Source of the DNA: Branchinecta lynchi
Lineage: Eukaryota; Arthropoda; Branchiopoda; Anostraca; Branchinectidae
Assembly: GCA_023053575.1 (NCBI GenBank)
Contig: JAKZAP010000016.1
Location: forward strand, 7,064,046-7,128,045
Length of the DNA stretch: 64,000 bases
Reading direction: 5' to 3'
Of the stretch, positions 44,359-55,820 are shown piece after piece. The position numbers and the translations under genes are program-made. The notes under the pieces are model-generated. The model did no database searches and was not told the DNA's origin. It saw nothing but the letters and a program-made list of their open reading frames with translations. Numbering within the stretch: position 1 is the first letter of the stretch; each line of letters begins with the position of its first letter.

Positions 44359-46283
44359 AGAATAAAATACGTAACCTGACCCGTAAAGCTGCTGCAAAGC
44401 ACTATGAAAAAGAAGTCAATAGTCTTTTCAAATCTCATCCAAAAAAGTGGTACCAAAATATCAAACGCATGATGGGCAAACAACAGGCCAATCTGGATTT
44501 CTGTCTTGATGAAGAGTCCCTGGTCACAGCAAACAAGCTCAACGCCCATCTTGCTGACATTGTGCAAACTTTACCTCCCCTCAGAAAAGATGAAATACCA
44601 ACAAACCCTGTGAATTTCAAAGAATTTCCCGAAATAACTGAAGAAGAAGTACTTAAGAAGTTAAAAAACCTCAAAAGAACAAGCATTACCCCAATAGACA
44701 TCCCCGTTGACCTTATCCGTGCGTTCCCAGAATTTTTGAGTGGACCGCTAACGACACTCTTTAACGCCATTACAAAATCTGGGGAATACCCAATGGTCTG
44801 GAAAAATGGGTTTGTAACACCAATTCCCAAGAAGGATACTCCAAAAGATTTTTCAGGAGTACGCCCAATAACACTAACACCCATATTTAGCAAAGTTTAA
44901 GAGAGTTTTCTTTCATCGTGGCTCAAGGATTTCATTTTGACCCAGATTGATCCGAGACAATATGGAAACATGCGCAAGACGTCTACCACGCATTATCTGG
45001 TCAGTCTACTTGACAAAATCCTTAAACACCTGGACGAACCAGATCACTGGATCAACCTTATCGCCATTGATCTTAAAAAAGCTTTTGACCTCATCTTCCA
45101 TTCCACTCTGCTAAGGAAGCTTTTAAATGATTTTGCCATCCTTTCCTTGTCCGACTAATCGCAGCTTTCCTTTCTGACAGGTCCCAGAGAACAAAGTACG
45201 GAAATGTCTTTTCTGACCCACTACCGTGGGTAGTGGTCTACTGTGGTGTGCCCCAAGGCACTATCCTCGGACCTCTACTTTTCCTGGTCATGATCAATGA
45301 CCTTGCAGGCTCTTGTGACGACCGTTGGAAATTCGTCGATGATCTTTCGGTCTTGGAGCGTTGTTAAAAAAATATCCGGAGCAGTGCAGCCACCATAATG
45401 AATGACATTAGTGAAGAAGCTTCAGCAAACCAAATGACCGTCAACCAAGACAAATCAGCCGTCCTAACTGTATCTTTTCTCAGGTCCAATCCAACTTTCC
45501 AACCTGACCTACCTGATCACAGCAGAGTGGAGGAGCTCAAACTTTTAGGTGTTCATCTAACTTCAGATCTCAAGTGGGATAAGCAAGTACAATCTATGCT
45601 GAAAAGAGCAAATATGGGCATAAGGTCTCTCAAAATGCTCTCCCGCCATGGCACCCCGAAACACCACCTCCTTCGCATTTACCTTGTGTTCATTCGCCCT
45701 TCCCTTGAATACTGCTGTCCGGTATGGCATTTCGGTTTAACACGGGAGCAGTCGGAACGCCTCAAGAGGATCCAGTACCGGTCTTTACTAATACTATCAA
45801 AATCCCCCAAAATCCCGTACATTTCCCTTCTTAACGAGTTCGGTCTCACATCTTTGTCAAACCGTAGACACCAACTTTCTACTAAGTTTGGTGAACAACT
45901 ACTGGAAAACCCCAACCATCGGCACATCCTTCCCCCTCCCCACATTCCCGACCGCATAAGGCCACAGAGAATGGCAGCACAAGCAGTTCCTAAGCTCCAA
46001 CCCATTCGGGCAATTCATGCGCGGTACGAAAGAAGTTTTGTCCCCTCCTTTGTGAGTTTTTTCAACGCGAAATTTTAAATTCTTTTCCTCTTTTTTATAT
46101 TATTTATTGAATTTTTAGCGTTTTAGTTTGTTGCAATTCTTGTTCTTGTGTAATTATTTAATATTTGACTTTGTAAAAGCGCAATTGTATATAGTTATGT
46201 TTGACGAGATAACAAATATTCGTTTTTTTGTGAATACCGTAAGGAATGTTTATCGAATAATAAAGATTGATTGATTGATTGAT
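44359..46283 (+). pseudogene. CR1/L2-like LINE, RT to 3' end
   Basis: The 5' end is truncated. It starts AAAKHYEKEVNSLFKSHPKK; RT motifs are PIDIPVDLIRAFP, FVTPIPKKD, AIDLKKAFDLIF, GVPQGTILGPLLFLVMINDL and FVDDLSVL (YVDD-type box), then LLGVHLTSDLKWDKQV and the thumb IRPSLEYCCPVWHFGLTREQ. Lesions: TAA at 44898-44900, a one-base frameshift near 45140-45146, TAA at 45365-45367. The end of the frame is at 46078. The 3' end has 'aataaagattga' and (TTGA)n at 46266-46283. The VPQG box and tail type fit the CR1/L2 group. Confidence 0.88.
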
Positions 46284-46284
46284 A

Positions 46285-46560
46285 ATACTAACGCAACAGA
46301 CTTCCATAATCACTCCATATATTTCTAAATCCGGAGACACCAATTTCGTCCGGTACATTCTAACAAAACCACGTCACTTGCCGTGTTTTGCTACCTTGTG
46401 TATCACGCTGTCAACGGTTGCCTGCGAGAAGTTTTTCTCCGAAAAGGCTTGAAACAACCAAAACCGTGGGTTTTTTGTTAAAAGCACAGCCTATTCTTAA
46501 AGTATTCAAATATACTGAAATAATGAAAGTTGAAGAGTAAGTAGTGCGAGGGGTTCTTTA
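46285..46560 (+). mobile_element. MITE-like element, family g, copy 2
   Basis: It follows the LINE tail directly. It has 'ataatcactccatatatttc', 'gtttgctacctt'-type and 'tgcctgcgagaagttttt', and the end 'agtagtgcgaggggttcttt', all shared with 28430-28766. Confidence 0.6.
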
Positions 46561-46845
46561 AGGTTATATCAGGTAAGTATATCATATTTCCTCTATTAGC
46601 AATACACTGATTATCGCGCTTGCCACGTTTGTTCTCTTTACGTGATGTATCAGGCGCACGATCATTGTTTCCGCTGAGCTTATTTGTCCAAACGCCGGTT
46701 ATGCAAATTTTGCCAAGATCGTCATCCAAGCAAGTGACATAGAAAGAGGCTAAAAAGAGCCGAAACCGCGTTTAATTTCCTGTAAGCATTGCTTAACTGT
46801 AAAGTGATCAACTACCTCAGAACATCCGAGTGGAAACACTATGAG

Positions 46846-47112
46846 TCTGTTCCGCCCTTCCAAAAATAGTAACTATTAGCAAGAACCTATTAGCTATTAT
46901 CGACTAACTATTAGTTACTATTTTTGTTTCAACCTCGTGAAAAGTTAATACGCCGGCCGTTCCAACCCTCTCGATCTCTATGAAGTGATTGGCTAGATTA
47001 GCCCGTGGAACGATATTTCGCCGAAACAAAAAAATTCGTTCCAGCCCTGACGCCAAGAAGCCAAAATCCGTGACGTCATGCGTAATAACTACGATAAGTA
47101 GGGTGGACCACG
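46846..47112. mobile_element. MITE, family d, copy 4 (inverted)
   Basis: The left end is degenerate ('gtctgttccgcccttcc') and the right end is GTAGGGTGGACCACGCT. Interior motifs ('agttactatttttgtttcaa', 'cgttccagccctgacgcc') are the inverted family sequence. Confidence 0.7.
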
Positions 47113-47167
47113 CTCTATGTAATTCGAGATGATCTTTAAGAGGTTCTGGGAAGACGGCGCCCAACCA

Positions 47168-47560
47168 GAGGCGTATTCTCGCCGTTCCCCGAGGACTCCT
47201 CGGGGAATCGAAGGGAACGGCGAGAATAGAGGGAGTCACTCCACGCGGACTCCCCGTACAGAAACAGCGAGAACACAGGGAATGCTTCCAAAATGGATTT
47301 TGTTCGAAAAAAAAATATCCACTTTATTTTTGGTTTTGTTTGTTCTGATTGTTTTTAATTAATTTTACATTGCACCAACACAAGCAAAAACTGATTCCCC
47401 TCCGAATCTCAAAGGGAGTCCTTTTTGATAATGGTGATGGTAGTCGGAGCATTCCCCGTCCGTGGGGACTCGCAAAAATACGGGGAGTGAGTCCCCGGGA
47501 CAAACAAAAACGCGGGGAATCCTCAAGTGGAGTCCTCGGGCAACGGCGAGAATACGCCTC
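47168..47560. mobile_element. MITE, family j, copy 1
   Basis: 393 bp with ends GAGGCGTATTCTCGCCGTTC and CAACGGCGAGAATACGCCTC. Subterminal 'cccgaggactcctcgggg' is itself palindromic. It lies 57 bp inside the intron from the PMPCA exon donor at 47612-47617. Other copies are at 56565-56954 and 56955-57437. Confidence 0.75.
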
Positions 47561-47617
47561 AGGTGTACTCCGCGAGATCTGGAGTTGGCAAGCCCTAGCA
47601 ATCAGCAAAATCCTTAC

Positions 47618-47865
47618 CTCCGACGGTACAGAAGTTTCCAAACTGTCTTTCTGATGCTACCCTCAGGCCATTGCTAAGTGTTGTGACTTTGGTTTGTTTC
47701 TCACTAGTCTCTGGAGAAGAAAAGATGGCAGCTGGAAGACCTGGTACAGGATCGCTCAGCGAGGTCTTCAAGCTCACTTCTGGGTCAATTCTCAAAGCCG
47801 AGCTGCTGAAGTTTTCAGGTCCAGCACGAGACGAACACTGCCTCGACGGAAACTGCCGTAACGAC
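47618..47865 (-). CDS. PMPCA: PMPCA, first visible coding exon (presequence and N-terminus)
   Basis: 248 bp: acceptor ttattttcag at 47866-47875, donor GTAAGG at 47612-47617. One base completes a codon of an earlier exon; the exit is phase 1. It starts with an Arg/Ser-rich, acid-poor stretch ([13 protein letters not shown]), typical of a mitochondrial targeting presequence. Then come [27 protein letters not shown] and FGNFCTVG, the conserved alpha-MPP start ([11 protein letters not shown]...FCTVG). The exon with the initiator Met was not found. The ten exons sum to about 522 codons, close to the usual 525-residue length. Confidence 0.95.
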
Positions 47866-48060
47866 CTGAAAATAACTAAGAGTCACTTAATATGAAAACA
47901 CGATATAAAAACGTCGAAAAACGAAGAAGGGCACGATCCCCCGTTGCAATTTTCTTCTTCCTTTAAAGTTGAGAGACAGGAGCCCTGTTCTGTTGTAATT
48001 ATTCTGCTTCTTCCTTAACAAATTTCGGCGGGTGGAGCCTTGTTTTAGCTACGTTAAATT

Positions 48061-49107
48061 ACAAGACTAAAGGTTTCGATGGGATCCCAAAATCTTAATA
48101 TTTGCTCAAGACGATTCGGTCTTGTAGATATACGGTCTTCAACAGACTTCTTAAACATTTTTTAATTTTTAAATTTAAAAACAAATTAAGGCCAATGGTA
48201 ACAATCGGAGAAGACCAAGTTTGGATTTAATAGTGCAAAGTAGATACGACAGCTGAATTTCGCCAAGTTCAGATATATTCAGATACCCATTTTACGCTGT
48301 CAAATATTCTGATTTTGATTCAACACATGGTTTACCCTATAGCCTACGTCGTATCTCCTTCGTTCCTTGCTTCTACCCAAATTCCGGTTTCGGCCGGATT
48401 CCGGACAAACTACTTTTCTGGCCAAAAACTAAAGCTAAAAAACGAATTCATCATGTTTTCTTGCGCCTCCATCGAAACTCTAATCAACTTCAGATTAAAC
48501 TTCTACTTTTAACAAAATTTTCGGTTTCAGCCGGATTCCGAGCGATCTATAGGTCCTGTGAGAAAATGATTGTCATATACGGATTCAGCGAGTCTTCTTA
48601 CCCGCGAATCGAACATCTTATCAAACTTAAACGAGACTTTTACTTTAAACAAATTCTCCGGTTTTGGCCGGATTCCTGCCGAACTAATTGTCCGGCGAGA
48701 AAATAATTTTCATATTCGGACTGTAAACTGAGCGAGCCTCTAATCAACTTGAGATTTTTTCAAAAAATTTCTGTTTTTCGCCGGATTCCGGGTGAACTAT
48801 TTGTCCGAAGAGAAATAAAATTTTGTATTCGGATTCAGCATGTCTCCTTACCCCTTAGTCGACTTTTAATTAGCTTTTAAAAAAATATTTGTGTTCCCCT
48901 TGATTTCAAACTCCTCCCCATCCCTAAATATAGGGCTACATAGCCCATCTTCGAACTTGACCTGTACTTTGACCTAAAGAGTCCTCATGCCAAGCTTGAT
49001 CAAAATATCTCAACCCCTTCAAGAGTTATTGTGCTAACAGACGGACAGACGGACAACTTTTGCGATGTCATAGGTATCCCTGCACTTACGTTTTGGGATC
49101 CCAAAAA
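48061..49107 (+). mobile_element. Family a element, copy E
   Basis: The head is 'acaagactaaaggtttcgat' and GGGATCCCAAAA. Core units are near 48395, 48530, 48665 and 48785 ('gccggattccg'). The tail domain is at 48915-49107 with 'gctacatagcccatcttcga' and 'acagacggacagacggacaa', and the end is TTTTGGGATCCCAAAA. Confidence 0.8.
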
Positions 49108-49639
49108 GGCTCGGGCTACTTGGACAAATTTTCGGATGGATCAAATTCCTCATGAACAAGGGTCATTCCCGCAGATATGGGGAATGCAAAAAGTCAAATC
49201 CCAATGGCCCCATTGTCCCACTTGCAGCAGAGGAAGAAGAAAGAGACTTAGGGGTCATTGGACCAAGGATTTAAATTCAGCAGTCACACCAGATTATGCT
49301 TCCCCCCACCACCTCTCACCCCGTAGCCTACCACTGACCAGAAGCATGTCCAGCAAGTAGAAACATTTCCAGGCTTTATTAAAATTAAAATCTCTATATT
49401 TTGATCCTAATTTCTCCCCTTCACCTTTACTAGAAGTACCATAACAGTTGCAATTCGTAAGATGTTGTCAGGAATTCAAATCCTGGGGTGGTTTTTGCTG
49501 CTGGGCTCGCTCACATACAAAGTACATACGATTTGGAACTGCAACGCATTGTTAGCATAAATTACCAACAAAAGCTTTTTATGGAGGTAACAGCACTAGG
49601 TAAATATAGAGAACAAGGCCTAAGGTTTATATTAAGGTT

Positions 49640-52463
49640 TCAGTATTGAAAGTAATTTCGTTCAATACTAATGGTGTTACAGATAAAGTTCATGTATTGA
49701 AATCATTACTTCTTGATGTAGATATTCTGTGCTTACAAGAGCATCATTTACTGGAACATTCTGTCGGATTGCTTTCAAATTTTAGCCCACGTTTTAGTTG
49801 TTTTTCGGTACCGGCTGCTCCTACCGGAGGACGTCCATCAGGGGGTGTGTGTATATTTGTCCGGAATAATTTATCGGCATCGATCTTTGCGAAGAGTCAG
49901 TACTTTATGGCGATAAAAATATCAAATTTTATACTTTTTACGGGTTACTTGCCGACAAATTATCACAACACAGATTCTGATTTTGATTTTAATTTTGCAT
50001 GTTCAGTTCTATCTTCGAGCTATTATTCAAATTCCGAGAGATTTTCAATGGCTAACTTGTGGCGATTTTAACTGCGGTCTGAATGATTCTGCTATTCGGA
50101 CGTCAGCATTACTTTCTTTACTCCCGGCGTACCATCTTGTAGAGAAATCTTCAGATGGAACGTATGTGCATAACTCAGGTTCACTATCGGATCTGGACCA
50201 CGCTGTAGCTTCAGATTCAACAATTGTTACATCCCAGGTGCATGTTGGTTCTGATTTACCGATAAGTGACCATCTTTATCTTTCTTTTAGTATTGTTATT
50301 CAAGATTTACCTATTTTAATTACTCACCATTCTAGTCAAATTGTACGAAGCCTTAAATGGGACAAAGAAAAATACCCAAGTACCATGATGAATCAGATAA
50401 GCTTTTATCTCAAATAATTTTAAATCATCATTCGAATTTTGATCAGATTGCTATGGATATTTTTTATCAAGAAATTGTACATAGTTTAAAATCAGGGGCT
50501 AAAAAAGCTTTTGAAACTACTGTTTTCCGCCCCGGTTCTCGTATTGCATGGAGCCTGAATCATCTTTTAGTACAAAGCCAAAAGAATACGACTATTGCTT
50601 TTCAGCAGTGGAGATCTGCAGGAAGCCCCTGATTTGGACCTTTTTTCATTAATATGAAGTCAACCAAGTCACTTTTCAGGTCCGAATTAAGATTTCACAA
50701 CGAAGTTATTCGGGATGAGATTGGAGCTAAAATTGCGGGAGACCCGAATAAGTTATGGAAGTTTGTTAAAAGTAAAAAAACTACTTCAGAAATTAAAAGT
50801 TCTTTAAAAATTGAAGATTGGGTTTCTCATTTTAATAGTAGTTTTTCGGTGCAACATAACCAAGCCCATGACCGACTTGATCGTGAGTTGGATGAAGAGC
50901 TGTCAAAGCCAAGGCTGGTTCGTAAAATTGAAATTAATGAAGAAGATGTAAAAAACGGGATAAAACTACTTAAAAGTAAGCATTCATGTGACCATGACGG
51001 ACTCCACTCAAACCACATCAAATGGGCCTCCAAATGCTATCCTTCTACTGTCTACCCTTTTTTCAACTATTCTCTCTTCTGGTCTGCTTCCTACTAGTTT
51101 GTCGAGAGCTACAACCTCGCCAATCCCAAAGAAAGGAGGTAATCTTGAACAGTGTGGTGGTTCTCGGCCAATTACGGTTTCTTGTCAAATAAGTAAACTT
51201 TTTGAGATCATTCTCCTAAAATATTCTGAGTCTTGTAATCGAGGGCTAAATCAAATTGGATTTCGGAAGCATTTAAGTATGGATATAGCCCACACCCTCC
51301 TTGCTCGTATTGTTTCTTTTTGTAGTTCTAGGGAGAAGGTTTATGCTTTGGCACTAGATTTTGCACCTGCGTACGATTCTGTTATTCATTCGTGGGCTAT
51401 TGCTGCACTACTTAAAAATAATATCCCTCTCCCTATAGTATTAATCCTAAGAAAATGGTATAGTTCTTCTCGTCTGAGAATAAAATGGAAAAATAGTTAC
51501 AGTGAATTTAATATAGTTCTAAAAAGAGGTTTAAGGCAAGGAAGCATTCTTTCGCCTATCATTTTTAATATTACTGTCTCAGCTTTGCTTGATCAGATTA
51601 GAACAACACTTGTTTATGGTAAAGGATACCTTTTATCTTGGATAGCATATGCAGATGATTTACTCTTTTTGAGTAGATCGGTAAAATCCCTCCAAGCTAA
51701 TGTAAATTTTCTTGTTAAAGTTTTTTCTGACCACGGCCTTCTTTTTCGACCAGAAAAATGTCAGTTACTAGTTCTGGGTCCTAGGCCGAATGATATAATA
51801 AATAATTTGGTTTCAGTTTCTATTAATAATTCAACTTTAAAACAGTTAGATTTTTTCACGTATCTTGGAGTGCCGTATGCCCCCACACTTTCATTGTGCC
51901 GTGCTTCAGTTTCCAAAGGATTTAAGTGTAGGATTGCAGCAAGCTTTGGGGCAGTAATATCACTTCGCGATTATCTGTCTCGCCGATCTCTGGCAAAAGT
52001 TTTAATACTGTTGCTCTTCCTCAGGCCCTTCTTTTTTCTCCTTTACTTCCTTTTTCACATCGAGTAATTTCTCTCACATTAAAACTACCTTCTTCAACTT
52101 TGCCAAATATCTTTGTCGGATATCAAAATTTGAGTCAAATTCTTTTATGATGGAGACATATCGATTAAAAAACCCAATCGATATCATAAAAAAAACATGC
52201 TTATTTTCTTTCTAAAATTCCTCGAATCCGTCACAACCTCACTGAGGCTGTAGCTGATGGTTGAGTTATTACGCATCCGTTTTATTTTTTTTTATTTTTT
52301 TTTTTACATTTGCTTGATGATTTGTTTTATGCGATACGGCCTTGTTATGTCATAGTAGTCGTTTTATATTTTTGGCCAGTTATGTATGTGTTTACTATGT
52401 TCTTTACTCTCCGATTTCTGGAGGAAATAAATTATTTGAATTATTTGAATTTGAATTGAATTT
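49640..52463 (+). pseudogene. LINE ORF2, endonuclease plus reverse transcriptase, multiply frameshifted
   Basis: ATG near 49646: EN start VISFNTNGVTDKVHVLKSLL and DILCLQEHHLL; then, after a shift near 50050, CGDFNCGLND and SDLPISDHLYLSF. Further shifts are near 50390 and 51040. RT: LLKSKHSCDHDGLHSNHIKW, ALDFAPAYDSVIHSW, RGLRQGSILSPIIFNITVSA, SWIAYADDLLFLS and LLFRPEKCQLLVLG. The C-terminal part is scrambled after 52010. The tail has 'ggaggaaataaattatttga' and TTGAATT repeats. It is probably the same clade as the 24.4- and 58.2-kb elements. Broken, so not active. Confidence 0.88.
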
Positions 52464-52960
52464 CGATGGGATCCCAAGGGGAATATTTTTGGGGTCTGGG
52501 GTCTAGCAGATTTTCAGAACCTGTAAACTTGCAATATAATATAATCCTTAAACGCCCCTTAGCAAGATCAACTGGGTAATACTTTTCATGGAAAAGAATA
52601 TCAGACAATTAGGTTAATTTGTAAACTGCCGGCTTTGGCCAGATTCTGACCAGACAGTCCATCCCAGACAAGAATAACAAAAAAAGTTTCGACTCCCCTT
52701 TCTTTTTCTGGTATAACAACCTTCCTGTCAGTTTTTACTGGAGAACTACGTCCACATTTTAAGCTCCTCCTTTCCACAAATTACGACAAAATGACAGATC
52801 CACTGAGAAAATAAATAAGAGATGTGGATTAGCCTCCATACATTCTTACCCCCAAACCAAAGCTCCAATCGACTTCAGATGTTAAATTTCATTATAATCA
52901 AATTTCTCTTTTTTGCCGGATTTTGAACGAATTACTAGTCTGATTAGAAAGTAAACAATA
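52464..52960 (+). mobile_element. Family a element, degenerate copy
   Basis: It begins with 'tttcgatgggatcccaa' directly after the LINE tail. 'gccggctttggccagattc', 'gcttctggtat'-like and 'ttttgccggattttgaacga' are diverged core units. There is no tail domain. Confidence 0.45.
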
Positions 52961-53070
52961 GATCGATTTAGCACGTATTTTTCCCCGAAAATTATGCCTT
53001 TGATCAACAACAGATCTGTTTTTCTTATCCTCAAACTAATTTTAAGTTCTTGAGGGAGTCCGGAGACATA

Positions 53071-53232
53071 TGGAGACATACTTTGACATAAGCCTAATGT
53101 TTGGGCATGATTGCATGCCACGTTTGAATGTGATTGAATGTTATGGAGACATACTTATGTTATGTTATGGAGACATACTTTGACATAAGCCTAATGTTTG
53201 GGCATGATTGCATGCCACGTTTGAATGTGATT
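53071..53232 (+). repeat. Two-copy tandem duplication, period 97
   Basis: 'tggagacatactttgacata' through 'ccacgtttgaatgtgattg' occurs at 53071 and again at 53168, separated by a short 'ttatgttatgtta' filler. Confidence 0.85.
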
Positions 53233-53402
53233 GTGTACTGTCTGAGGCTCAAATCTTCCAAAAACTGCATTTATCTTGCAAAAATTGCAAATATTCGCCA
53301 TATTATTCAATTTGTCTTTATTTTGCAATTTTGCGAAATATTTCAATTTTGCTTACATTCAATTCAGTTTTTCAGTTGCAAAATTCGCTGTTTACATCTA
53401 TG

Positions 53403-53599
53403 GGCATAGGGTATCCAAAATCAGAGATTTGTGGCTGACTGATTCCATCCCCCCCCCCCCATCTGAATATCAGATGCCACGGTAACTGGCCAGATACTAC
53501 GATATATGCCTTTTGACAGTTGAACCAGATACCATGGTAACTGCAAAAATTACTTTACACAGTGATATCAGATATCATAGTATCTGCAAAAATGCAACT
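53403..53599. mobile_element. TIR-element end plus family b MITE remnant
   Basis: 'ggcatagggtatccaaaatc' at 53402-53421 is the terminus seen at 3828 and 9616. After a C run comes a family-b part (53464-53599) with 'cagataccatggtaactgca' and the right end CTGCAAAAATGCAACT. The left end of family b is missing. Confidence 0.6.
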
Positions 53600-53714
53600 C
53601 ATATTACTCAACACAAGAAGCATGGAAAGAGGCTCAAAACAGCAAAACCCTTGAGTAATTGCTGTAAGCATGGCCAAGTTTTAAACTAGTCCACTACAGG
53701 GAGGGTATCCAACC

Positions 53715-54335
53715 TAAAATCAAATCAAATCAAGTTTTTTAATTAGCCATAATTATCCAAAGAGGAATAGCACTGGCACGCCAAAGATAGAAACACTTGA
53801 GGGCACAATTTAAGTAAAGTCACTGAACGTTACATTTTTTGCAGAAGTACAGTATGAATGAACGGTCATACCGAACACTGCAATTAGCATGGGGGAGCTT
53901 TAACTTTTGCTTCTCTGAATTTGATCCTCGAGTGGGGCGTTTATTTTTAGCTGCTGGCTGGAAATCTGGCAGAATGTTGCTAAGAGCTCCAACGACAGAC
54001 AGGACCTCCCAAAAGCCGTGACAAGTTCATGCTGTGTGTTTGATAAGGTAGCCAGGCCTAGTGTATGATACACTAGGTCATACGCCTTGTATGATGTGTA
54101 CTCGTGCCCGAGGATGATACAACATGAACACTTTTGTGTGCGTTCAATTTTTGAGTCCTGGGCTTTTGTTAGTATGGCGTGCCAAAACTGGCATCCATGT
54201 TCAAGGGCAGGACGAATGTATGTTTTTGTAGAGGTTATTGAGTGAGAGTGTTGTGGGACAGCCCAAGTCATCTTAGCTGAGCAAATTGCTTGAGGGGTTT
54301 CTCTTGCTATCCTTTTTATAAAACTATACATAAAG
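53715..54335 (-). pseudogene. CR1/L2-like LINE, C-terminal fragment
   Basis: On the minus strand: TKTYIRPALEHGCQFWHAIL, then KIERTQKCSCCIILGHEYTS, then LGLATLSNTQHELVTAFGRS. This is the thumb-to-C-terminal region (compare IRPSLEYCCPVW of the 44.4-kb LINE). The 3' tail is 'aacttgatttgatttgattt'. The Harbinger element at 54339 sits at its 5' edge, so the longer frame into 54460 is chimeric. Confidence 0.75.
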
Positions 54336-54520
54336 CTGCTTTCACACTGATGCGTTTGCCTTTCACACTGACGCGTTTGCCTTTCACACTGAGCTATGCA
54401 AGCCTTGCGTTGCACTTGCGATGACGCAAGGCGGAGCTTGCGCATAAAAAATTGATGCAATGCAAGAATAGAACTGAGCTCTATTTTTGCGTTACGTGGG
54501 ACGCATACGCAACATAAGAA

Positions 54521-54676
54521 ATGGAAGTTTTTTAAGAAAAACTAGTAAAGCTTGTTTAAGAGAGACCTGGACTATATGATAAAAAGGTCCCTCATTATCA
54601 CAAAGGACTTTCATTAATAATACATGGCTATCAATTTGTGAAATCATCAACAAGGAGTTTAGCAAGAGCATGACTG
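54521..54676 (+). pseudogene. MADF-domain exon 1 of the Harbinger accessory gene, broken
   Basis: ATG at 54521. In-frame TAA codons are at 54533-54535 and 54557-54559, around EKLVKLV and ERPGLYDKKVPHYHK (the L-V-x-E-R-P-x-L-Y-D signature of MADF domains). A shift near 54605 then leads to NNTWLSICEIINKEFSKSMT. The donor GTAAGT starts at 54677. MADF domains are Myb-like DNA binders. Two stops and a shift mean this exon is dead. Confidence 0.75.
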
Positions 54677-55169
54677 GTAAGTTAACCCTACTTAGTATCA
54701 CATTACACTTAATTGAACCTTATCTCCTTCAATTTGCAAATAGGAATAATAAAAAATTACCCATAAACATTCTACAAACTGTCTGAATTTGCTTATAGGC
54801 TCCATGTTCAGTCCAGGCATCATTTATGTTTCATATCTGTAGGCCTGTCAAAGATAGTGAATCCATACCTTTGTTCAACTGGACCTTTAAAAGTATGACA
54901 GTATGTAGGCTACGCCATGGTACCCAGAAATTGCAGTCTTCAATTTTTGTTGTCACATCCAAAACGGTCGTACATTCAAATACGATCATACATTCAGATA
55001 GGGTCACAAATCCAAATACGGCCATACCTCAGATGCTTGAGATGTAATTTCAAGTCTTCTGTGATATTTATACTTCATTTTTTTTTAAATATTGCTTGAG
55101 CCCAAGCTGAATTAGAAACATCTGTTCATATAATATATTCATATAATAATTACATTTTTTTTTTTGCAG

Positions 55170-55820
55170 TGAAAGAAGTCAGAGACAAATTCAAGTCACC
55201 CCGTGATCGTTTCTGCCGCCTCAAAAAGAAAAAATCTGTAAGCATAGGTGATGCTGCTGCAGAAACCGAACTTAAACCAAATGAAGAGAAAGTTTTCCGG
55301 TTACTGATGTTTTTAAGTGATTCTCTGTTCCACAGAAGGAAAACGGTTGGAAATGGGTCAAACCCTCCTGAAACACAGTTGCAGAGCACATCTGAAAGCC
55401 CACCAGCCTATTATTACCAACCAACTGATTCTCTAGTACCTGTCTTTAAAGTTGGGTCAGAAGTAGTTGAGGGACCTGAAGATTCTGGCGACTACACTCA
55501 GGAGATTTATCTGTCAACATCACCAGAACAGATCCAACCCAAAGTCTTACCAGTTGTGGGTGTAATAACTTCGAGGGAGAGAAAAAAGGAAAATTTTAGG
55601 CCCTGGAGAGTCAATAGAGCCAAGTGGCTTGTCAAAGATTCTTTCTACATTCGTTGAAAAGAAAATGGAGCAGCCAATCCAGCCTGCTGTCAATTTACAC
55701 GACCCTGATCTTCAATTTGCTCTGATGTTAAGCAAACATATGAAAACTGTACGAATGGAGAAGCAAATTGATATGCAGATAGAACTGCTTCAAGTTGAGA
55801 AAAAGTGTCAGAACGAATAG
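55170..55820 (+). pseudogene. MADF/BESS-type protein, exon 2
   Basis: A long T tract and TGCAG precede 55170. The splice joins ACT G|TG, giving MT-VKEVRDKFKSPRDRFCRLKKKK, the last helix of the MADF domain. A linker with acidic and proline-rich sequence follows. A one-base shift between about 55500 and 55630 separates it from DLQFALMLSKHMKTVRMEKQ and QIELLQVEKK, which looks like a BESS motif; the stop is at 55818-55820. The role in related elements is a nuclear DNA-binding partner of the transposase. Confidence 0.75.

Noticed and set aside
47129..47654. Several frames of 70-105 codons on both strands near the first visible PMPCA exon
   Set aside because: They fall in the palindromic family-j MITE; only the exon frame at 47618-47865 matches a known protein.
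53900..54460. 186-codon minus-strand frame as one gene
   Set aside because: Its N-terminal part (repeated CERQTHQ) is the Harbinger terminal repeat read backwards, and only the rest is LINE sequence.
54492..54701. 69-codon minus-strand frame opposite the MADF exon
   Set aside because: It is the shadow of the MADF exon on the other strand; the plus strand carries the family signature and splice donor.
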